Below the pieces are notes generated by a model. The model was not told where the DNA came from. It made no database searches and was given only the letters and a program-made list of their open reading frames with translations. Below are positions 58,753-64,000 of a stretch of DNA of 64,000 bases, one piece after another. How positions within the stretch are numbered: the first letter of the stretch is position 1; each line of letters opens with the position of its first letter. Source of the stretch: Intrasporangium oryzae NRRL B-24470 (GTDB lineage Bacteria > Actinomycetota > Actinomycetes > Actinomycetales > Dermatophilaceae); contig NZ_AWSA01000005.1 of NCBI RefSeq assembly GCF_000576595.1, positions 1 through 64,000 of the forward strand, read 5' to 3'. The position numbers were made by a program, and so were the translations under genes.

Positions 58753-60273
58753 ATGGAGCCATCGATGACGACGAACCAGCCGACCACGGCGACGACGGCT
58801 GACCAGACCGATCTGCCCGACGCCCGCAGCCCGTGGCCCGCCCTGTGGGCGATGGTCCTCGGCTTCTTCATGATCCTCGTCGACTCGACGATCGTCTCCG
58901 TCGCGACGCCCGCGATCATGACCGGGCTGCGGACCGACGTCAACGCCGTCATCTGGGTCACGAGCGCCTACCTGCTCGCGTATGCCGTGCCCCTGCTCAT
59001 CACCGGGCGGCTCGGTGACCGGTACGGCCCGAAGCGGCTCTACCTCGTCGGCCTCGCGGTGTTCACGCTCGCGTCGCTCTGGTGCGGGCTCACCGGCACG
59101 ATCGGCGCGCTCATCCTCGCCCGCGTCGTCCAGGGTCTGGGCGCCTCGATGCTCACGCCGCAGACCATGGCGGTGATCACCCGGACCTTCCCGGCCGCCT
59201 CACGCGGCCAGGCCATGGCGCTCTGGGGGGCGACCGCGGGCGTCGCCATCCTGGTCGGACCCATCGTCGGTGGCGTCCTGGTCGACGGACCCGGTTGGGA
59301 GTGGATCTTCTTCATCAACGTCCCCGTCGGCATCGTGGGTCTCGTCCTCGCCGCCCGGCTCGTGCCGCGTCTCGAGACCCACACCCACAGCTTCGACTGG
59401 GTCGGCGTGGCCCTCTCGGCGATCGGGATGTTCCTGCTCGTCTTCGGGGTCCAGGAGGGCGAGAGGTACGACTGGGGGACGATCGCCGGACCGATCTCGG
59501 TGCCCCTGCTCATCGGCCTCGGCGTCGCGGTGCTCGCCGTCTTCCTCTGGTGGCAGTCGCGCAACCGCAAGGAGCCGCTTCTGCCGCTCGGCCTCTTCCG
59601 CGACCGCAACTTCTCGGTCGCCAACGTGGCCATCACCTCGATCGGCTTCTCGATCACGGCGATGGCGTTCCCCGTCATGCTCTACGCCCAGGTCGTCCGG
59701 GGTCTCTCGCCGACCCGATCGGCCCTGCTCCTCGTGCCGATGGCGGTCCTTTCGGGCGCCCTCGCCCCGATCGCCGGCCGGCTGAGCGACCGGGCACACC
59801 CGCGCAACCTCTCGGCATTCGGAATCGGTGCCACGTCCGCGTCGCTCTTCTGGCTGAGCCGCATCATGGACACCGCCACCCCGATCTGGGTCCTGCTGCT
59901 CCCGATGGCCCTCATGGGTGTCGGCGGCGCGTTCATGTGGGCGCCCCTCGGGGCGACGGCCACCCGCAACCTTCCCCTCTCCGCCGCGGGCGCCGGGTCC
60001 GGCGTCTACAACACGACGCGGCAGGTCGGGGCCGTCCTCGGCAGCGCAGCGATCGCGGCGGTCATCCAGGCGCGGCTGAGCGCCAACCTGCCGGGCCTGG
60101 GAGGCGGCATGAGCGGGTCGGGCTTCTCGGCGGGCGGCGCGGCGATGCCCGCACCGGTCGCCGAGCCGTTCGCTCGAGCGATGTCCGAGGCGATGCTCCT
60201 CCCGGCCGTGGTGCTCGTCATCGGCGTGATCGCGGTCCTCTTCTTCGAGCGGCCGAGACACCAGAAGGCCTGA
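58753..60273 (+). CDS. MFS drug-type exporter, DHA2 (14-helix) family
   Basis: The 506-residue protein resembles EmrB/QacA proton antiporters. Motif D1-like LVDSTIVSVATPAI occurs in TM1, motif A GRLGDRYGPKRLYLVG after TM2, RVVQGLGASMLTPQTM in TM4 and motif C GPIVGGVLVDGPGWEWIFF in TM5. Alternating hydrophobic segments continue to about 495. An ATG at 58765 (MTTNQPTT) is also possible. No regulator of TetR or MarR type is adjacent, so inducing compounds cannot be guessed. Confidence 0.9.
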   Translation: MEPSMTTNQPTTATTADQTDLPDARSPWPALWAMVLGFFMILVDSTIVSVATPAIMTGLRTDVNAVIWVTSAYLLAYAVPLLITGRLGDRYGPKRLYLVGLAVFTLASLWCGLTGTIGALILARVVQGLGASMLTPQTMAVITRTFPAASRGQAMALWGATAGVAILVGPIVGGVLVDGPGWEWIFFINVPVGIVGLVLAARLVPRLETHTHSFDWVGVALSAIGMFLLVFGVQEGERYDWGTIAGPISVPLLIGLGVAVLAVFLWWQSRNRKEPLLPLGLFRDRNFSVANVAITSIGFSITAMAFPVMLYAQVVRGLSPTRSALLLVPMAVLSGALAPIAGRLSDRAHPRNLSAFGIGATSASLFWLSRIMDTATPIWVLLLPMALMGVGGAFMWAPLGATATRNLPLSAAGAGSGVYNTTRQVGAVLGSAAIAAVIQARLSANLPGLGGGMSGSGFSAGGAAMPAPVAEPFARAMSEAMLLPAVVLVIGVIAVLFFERPRHQKA

Positions 60274-60283
60274 GTCCCACCGG

Positions 60284-60994
60284 TCAGCGGCCCAGCGTGC
60301 CCGCCCGACCCCCCACGTGGACGACCAGGCGCTCGGCGACGACCTGGGCGTTCGCCTGGTGGACCTCGAGCGGGATCCGGGGGAGGTTCTCCTCCCAGTC
60401 GATGAGCGGGGACCCCCGGAACTGGAGCATCCGCGCGGGTCGCCCCATGAAGAACAGGTGGAGGTGGGCGCCGCCGTCCCCGTACTTCGCGACCTGGACC
60501 CGTCCGACCGAGGGCAGGTGCTCCACCCCGTCGGCGACCGCGACGACAAGCTGCCCCATCTCCGCCGCGAGATCCGTCGGCAGCGTGGCCAGGTCGTGGT
60601 GCTCGAGCGGGCTGAGGAGGGCGGCGAACGGCAGCCCGGTCTCCGGGGAGAGGTCGAGCTTCCAGCGGCCGTTGCTCCAGACGCGGGTCCCGTCGTCGGG
60701 CCCGGGGCCGGAGGCGCACCAGCACTCGGAGGCGACCTCACCGCGGCGGGCGGGCTCCTCGTCGGCGAGCGGAGCGATCGGCTTGAGCCGCAGGCCCTGC
60801 GCCTCGTAGGGGTAGATGTCCCAGCCGGGCATCCCCTCCGCGACGGCAACCGGGAGCCGTCCGTCCTCGTCGGCCGCCGCCATGATGCGCGCGTAGTAGT
60901 CCTCGATCGGCTCGGGCTCCGGAAGCGCCTCCCGCGTCAGCGGCTCGTTCGGCGGCTGGGTCGTCGGCGGCTCGTTCGTCGAGGGGTTGGTCAT
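60284..60994 (-). CDS. HIT-like domain protein
   Basis: The 236-residue protein has a Pro-rich start, then a domain with KLDLSPETGLPFAALLSPLE and GQLVVAVADGVEHLPSVGRV. The histidine triad-like HLHLFFMGRPARMLQFRGS and WEENLPRIPLEV follow. These resemble the HIT/GalT fold of nucleotide hydrolases and transferases, but the HxHxH triad is altered, so activity is uncertain. It converges on the MFS gene with a ten-base gap. Confidence 0.65.
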   Translation of the reverse strand: MTNPSTNEPPTTQPPNEPLTREALPEPEPIEDYYARIMAAADEDGRLPVAVAEGMPGWDIYPYEAQGLRLKPIAPLADEEPARRGEVASECWCASGPGPDDGTRVWSNGRWKLDLSPETGLPFAALLSPLEHHDLATLPTDLAAEMGQLVVAVADGVEHLPSVGRVQVAKYGDGGAHLHLFFMGRPARMLQFRGSPLIDWEENLPRIPLEVHQANAQVVAERLVVHVGGRAGTLGR

Positions 60995-61000
60995 CGGCCC

Positions 61001-61006
61001 AGTATG
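61001..61006 (-). promoter_or_regulatory. -10-like CATACT within a GTATGCC word, before the HIT-like gene
   Basis: On the minus strand CATACT lies six bases before the ATG at 60994. The same word-plus-spacing occurs before aguB (21854-21859), which suggests that some GGCATAC words double as -10 boxes. Confidence 0.35.
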
Positions 61007-61027
61007 CCGCCGGGCCGGGTCCCGTGG

Positions 61028-61855
61028 TCAGGCGAGCTCGGCGATGCACGCCGTCCCGACCCGGCGGAAGCCGACACCCTCGTAGACCCGGGCCACGGCG
61101 TCGTCCTGGGCCGAGCAGAAGACGGTCGTGATCCCGCGACTCATCCCATCGTGGGCCAGCGCGGCCGTGAGGGCGGCCGCGATCCCGCGTCGTCGGAACG
61201 CCGGCAGCACGGCGACTCCGACGATCTCGCTCACCGTCCCTCGCGGGTTGTGGCTGCCCCCTCCGACCGGGCCCGCGTCGGCGTCGAAGGCGCCGATGAG
61301 GACCCAGCGGCCGGAGGCGATGCGGTCCGCTGCCCAGGTGGCCCTCTCCGGCTGCGCGGCCGCCTGGGCGTCACGCTCGGCGAGCGACTCGGGCCCGACC
61401 TGCGTGCCGGCTGCGCCGAAACCGACCCCGATGGCCGCCTCGACGAGCCCGATGTCGGGGTCATCGGGCGGGAGGGGGCGAACGGTCTGGCGAACCTGGG
61501 CCGCGACCGGGTCGCCGTCGAGGACCAGCAGGGGGCACTGCTCGACCGTCATCCCGGCACCCCGGGCCGCGTCGAGCAGCGCCGGGGTCGTCTCGTGGAC
61601 CCACTCGAGGGCCCGGGGGACGTCGAGCTCCTCCTGGCGGGCGAGGACAGCCGTCACGTCGCCCTTCGTCAGGCCGGCGGCCGATGCAGGGTCGAGTCCG
61701 AGACGCGGTCGCGCGTAGTAGGGCCAGGCCCCAGGGCGCGCGACGAAGAGCGTGAAGGGACCGACCTGCTCCACCTCGGCGTTCGCGCGCGGGGCCAGGT
61801 CGTAGTAGGCCTCGAGGCGGGCCCGGATGTCCGTGTGGCCTGCGGCGTCTGTCAT
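61028..61855 (-). CDS. GNAT family N-acetyltransferase
   Basis: The 275-residue protein ends in a GNAT domain: GTVSEIVGVAVLPAFRRRGI with the acetyl-CoA loop RRRGIA, then TTVFCSAQDDAVARVYEGVG and FRRVGTACI. The N-terminal half (ARLEAYYDLAPRANAEVEQV, then PYYARPRLG) looks like a second degenerate GNAT-type domain. Substrate unknown. It precedes the HIT-like gene on the same strand by 33 bases, so they may be cotranscribed. Confidence 0.84.
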   Translation of the reverse strand: MTDAAGHTDIRARLEAYYDLAPRANAEVEQVGPFTLFVARPGAWPYYARPRLGLDPASAAGLTKGDVTAVLARQEELDVPRALEWVHETTPALLDAARGAGMTVEQCPLLVLDGDPVAAQVRQTVRPLPPDDPDIGLVEAAIGVGFGAAGTQVGPESLAERDAQAAAQPERATWAADRIASGRWVLIGAFDADAGPVGGGSHNPRGTVSEIVGVAVLPAFRRRGIAAALTAALAHDGMSRGITTVFCSAQDDAVARVYEGVGFRRVGTACIAELA

Positions 61856-61994
61856 GGCGTGCACTGTGTCAGGCGCCGGGCGGTGTCGGCCACCCGATTC
61901 ACCACTCGCTCGGGGGCCCGCACCTCGCGCCACCCGCCCCGACCACTTCTCGTGTCCGCCACCGCGGGACTGCGCCCGGTGGCACCATCGGTCC

Positions 61995-62339
61995 ATGGGG
62001 ACGATCGACGACTACCTCGACCGGCTCGGGCCTGAGCAGCGGGCGCCACTCCAGCGGGTCGTCGACGTCGCGCGACGAATCGCCCCGGACGCCGAGGAGG
62101 GCACGAGCTACGGCATGCCGGCACTGCGTCTCGGCGGGCGCCCGCTCATCGGCATCACGGCATCGGCCCAGCATCTGTCCGTCTTCCCGTTCAGCCCTGC
62201 GGTCGTCGAGGCCGTCGCGCCAGACCTCCCGGGCTTCTCGTTGAGCAAGGGGACGATCCGCTTCACCGCCGAGCAGCCCGTCCCCGACGCGGTCGTCGAG
62301 CGGCTCGTCACCCTGCGCCGGGCCGAGCTCGAGGGCTGA
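61995..62339 (+). CDS. DUF1801 domain protein (YdhG-like)
   Basis: The 114-residue protein has the DUF1801 pattern: TIDDYLDRLGPEQRAPLQRV, then PDAEEGTSYGMPALRLGGRP and HLSVFPFSPAVVEAVAPDLP. Structures of relatives suggest small-ligand or iron-chaperone roles, unproven. ATG at 61995 gives the family start; the frame is open farther upstream. Its 3' end overlaps the convergent vanX gene by 32 bases. Confidence 0.85.
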   Translation: MGTIDDYLDRLGPEQRAPLQRVVDVARRIAPDAEEGTSYGMPALRLGGRPLIGITASAQHLSVFPFSPAVVEAVAPDLPGFSLSKGTIRFTAEQPVPDAVVERLVTLRRAELEG

Positions 62340-63069
62340 GCGCCGCGGAGCGGTCCGCGACAGGCCCGTGGATCGCGAACGGGCTGCGGGTCACGTGGGC
62401 CCAGTAGCGGTCGCCGAACGACCAGTGCCACCACTCCGTCGGGTAGTTGACGAGGCCGGCCCGCCCCAGGGCGCGCGCCAGCGTGGCGCGAAGCAGGCGT
62501 GCGGTGGGGGTGATTCCAGGCGCGTCGAAGTAGCACGCGCCGGCGCTCTCCTCAGGGGTCGCGTCGATAGGGGTGCCCAGGTCGAGGGCCTCACCGTCGT
62601 AGTCGACGAGCGTGAGGTCGACGGCCGCGCCGGACACGTGCGGCGCCGTGGCGGGCGGTGCGACGAACCGGCTGGCCAGCCGGTCGAGCTCCGCCGGGTC
62701 GAGTCCGGAGCGCTCGGCGGCGATCCGGGACCGGTATGCCGCGTGGATCGTCCGCTGCACGATCAGCGGCCGCAGGCCCTCGACGACGAGCAGTCGCAGC
62801 CCGTCGGGGAGGAGAGCGTCGGCCTCGCCGAGGCGCTCGGCCAGCGTGCGCCGCACGAGCCGGTGCGTCCTCATGCCCGGAGCCGCGGCCGGAGGCGCCG
62901 ATGACGCGGGCAGGGCAAGCCCGGGCGGCAGCGCGGGCGACGCCTGTCGAACCCGTACCCCGACCGCGGTGAGGTCGACGAGCTCGGACCCGTCCTCCAC
63001 CACGGGGATGCCGGTGACGAGCGGGTCGGTCAGCAGGGTCGGCCCCACGACCGTGACCGGGGCGCTCAT
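62308..63069 (-). CDS. vanX: D-alanyl-D-alanine dipeptidase, VanX type (M15D)
   Basis: The 253-residue protein carries the VanX zinc and catalytic residues: His144 and Asp151 in PHVSGAAVDLTL, Glu212 and His215 in EWWHWSFGD, and the arginine of EGLRP (Arg100). VanX-type enzymes hydrolyse free D-Ala-D-Ala in the cytoplasm; no signal peptide is seen here. The ATG overlaps the stop of the ligase gene upstream by four bases, so synthesis and breakdown of a D,D-dipeptide are coupled. It may serve salvage, signalling or glycopeptide defence. Confidence 0.87.
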   Translation of the reverse strand: MSAPVTVVGPTLLTDPLVTGIPVVEDGSELVDLTAVGVRVRQASPALPPGLALPASSAPPAAAPGMRTHRLVRRTLAERLGEADALLPDGLRLLVVEGLRPLIVQRTIHAAYRSRIAAERSGLDPAELDRLASRFVAPPATAPHVSGAAVDLTLVDYDGEALDLGTPIDATPEESAGACYFDAPGITPTARLLRATLARALGRAGLVNYPTEWWHWSFGDRYWAHVTRSPFAIHGPVADRSAALSPRARPGAG

Positions 63070-64000
63070 CGACCCGCACCCGTAGAGGTCGAGCCGACGC
63101 ACTGCCGGACGGCGGTCCGGACGAGCACGTCCACGAGCTCGGGGTAGGACATGCCGGCCCCTGCCCACATCCGCGGGAACTGCGATGCCGGCGTGAAGCC
63201 AGGGAACGTGTTGACCTCGTTGAGGACCGGCCCGCCCACACTCACGAGGAAGTCGACGCGCGCGAGGCCCCGGCAGCCGAGGGCGCGATAGGCCGTCACC
63301 GCGAGCCGCTCGAGCTGCGCCGTCAGCTCCGGCGCGATCGGGGCGGGCACCGTGAACCGTGTCGCCGTGCTCGCGTACTTGGCGGCCGCGGTGAAGAACG
63401 GCTCGTCGGGGTCGCTGTCGACGAGCAGTGACGGGCCGCAGCGCACCTGCCCGTCGGGCAGCTCGAGCACCGGGACGTCGACCTCGATGCCGGCCACCTC
63501 CGCCTCGACCAGCACGGCGTCGGTCGCCACGTCGAGCGCCGTCGCAAGGGCCTCCGCGAGCGCTGCTCGCGCCGCCGTCGTCGTCGGCGCCGCCGTGGTC
63601 GCCGAAGCCGTTGCCGCCGCCGCCGCAGCACCGGCACCCGTGCGCGCCCGCCCGACGGCTGCCTCGGGGCCGGGGACCTCGGGCCAGGTCTGCCCGGGCC
63701 AGGCGTCGACCCGGGTGACCCCCACGCTCGACCCGCCGTGCACGGGCTTGACGAAGAGCGGGCCGGTGAGCCCCACGCCGACCAGGTCCTCGACGAGCCG
63801 GTCGAGCTCGGTCACCGAGCGCGTGGCCTCCAGAGCGCGTTCGGCCGGCACGGGCAGCCCCGCTGCGACGGGCACGCCGGCCGCAGCGACGACGAGCTTG
63901 GTGAGCTGCTTGTCGAGGCAGACGGCGCTCGCCGCCACGGGGGAACCGACGTAGGGCACGTCGAGCATCTCGAGGAAGCCCTGCACGGTGCCGTCCTCGC
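63066..64000 (-). CDS. ddl: D-alanine-D-alanine ligase family enzyme (5' end outside the window)
   Basis: The ATP-grasp ligase joins two D-alanines, or a D-alanine and another D-residue. About 311 residues are visible, entering as GEDGTVQGFLEMLDVPYVGS, then LFVKPVHGGSSVGVTRV, AKYASTATRF, CRGLARVDFLV and LNEVNTFPGFTPASQFPRMW. The AKY of the omega region suits D-Ala-D-Ala rather than D-Ala-D-Lac ligases. An Ala/Thr-rich insert of about 40 residues (GAGAAAAAATASATTAAPTT) interrupts the central domain. The start lies beyond 64000; an ATG at 63986 is internal. Confidence 0.88.
   Translation of the reverse strand, partial: EDGTVQGFLEMLDVPYVGSPVAASAVCLDKQLTKLVVAAAGVPVAAGLPVPAERALEATRSVTELDRLVEDLVGVGLTGPLFVKPVHGGSSVGVTRVDAWPGQTWPEVPGPEAAVGRARTGAGAAAAAATASATTAAPTTTAARAALAEALATALDVATDAVLVEAEVAGIEVDVPVLELPDGQVRCGPSLLVDSDPDEPFFTAAAKYASTATRFTVPAPIAPELTAQLERLAVTAYRALGCRGLARVDFLVSVGGPVLNEVNTFPGFTPASQFPRMWAGAGMSYPELVDVLVRTAVRQCVGSTSTGAGR

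Noticed and set aside
62308-64000. A full vancomycin-resistance cluster
   Set aside because: No VanH, VanS or VanR is visible, and the ligase retains the D-Ala-type AKY; only the ddl-vanX pair can be claimed.

Overview
The window is about 64 kb of very GC-rich chromosomal DNA with frequent GTG and some TTG starts, TAnnnT -10 boxes and several apparently leaderless genes. Gene order and content (rpmG-hadA-hadB next to murB, tRNA-Trp-secE-nusG-rplK-rplA, the str, S10 and spc operons, zinc-type S14, DUF5709, DUF3152, an F420-type LLM oxidoreductase) point to an actinobacterium. A micrococcal member, possibly Intrasporangiaceae, is my inference; no rRNA is present to confirm it.

Layout. 1-8.2 kb: tail of a coiled-coil gene, an AI-2E-family permease, tRNA-Thr, tRNA-Met, L33, the hadA/hadB dehydratase pair, murB, a lipoprotein, adenosine deaminase, and an overlapping aspartate aminotransferase/DUF5709 pair. 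8.4-11.4 kb: tRNA-Trp, secE, nusG, rplK, rplA. 11.9-16.3 kb: gamma-glutamyltransferase, a thiolase and a DUF3152 metalloprotease-like protein. 16.4-17.8 kb: rplJ-rplL. 18.1-24.7 kb: a metabolic insert between rplL and rpoB, holding glycolate oxidase plus alanine-glyoxylate aminotransferase, an unknown protein, N-carbamoylputrescine amidase plus agmatine deiminase, and a DUF4282 membrane protein. 25.1-38.2 kb: rpoB-rpoC, an unknown protein, then rpsL-rpsG-fusA-tuf. 38.4-38.8 kb: a 12-copy 35-bp tandem array. 38.8-44.0 kb: serine hydrolase, LLM oxidoreductase, methyltransferase, DUF2785 protein, M18 aminopeptidase. 44.2-57.2 kb: the complete S10 and spc operons from rpsJ to rplO, then secY, adk, map. 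57.2-64 kb: a second serine hydrolase, an MFS drug-type exporter, HIT-like, GNAT and DUF1801 proteins, and an overlapping ddl-vanX pair cut by the window end.

Most of the core genes serve translation and transcription: 25 ribosomal proteins, EF-G, EF-Tu, RNA polymerase beta and beta', NusG, and the Sec channel. Metabolic pairs make sense as units: glycolate to glyoxylate to glycine, agmatine to putrescine, and D-Ala-D-Ala synthesis with hydrolysis.

The strongest unexplained signal is the word AGCGGCATAC/GTATGCCGCT. Its 8-base core occurs at least 37 times, within genes and between them, sometimes forcing rare codons, and forms perfect palindromes in the rpoB-rpoC gap and after rpoC. A second family of imperfect palindromes follows four transcription units (rplA, ggt, rplL, tuf); in the tuf copy its right arm leads into the 35-bp array. 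A shared leader hairpin precedes both rpsL and rpsJ. No CRISPR array, phage or insertion sequence was found.
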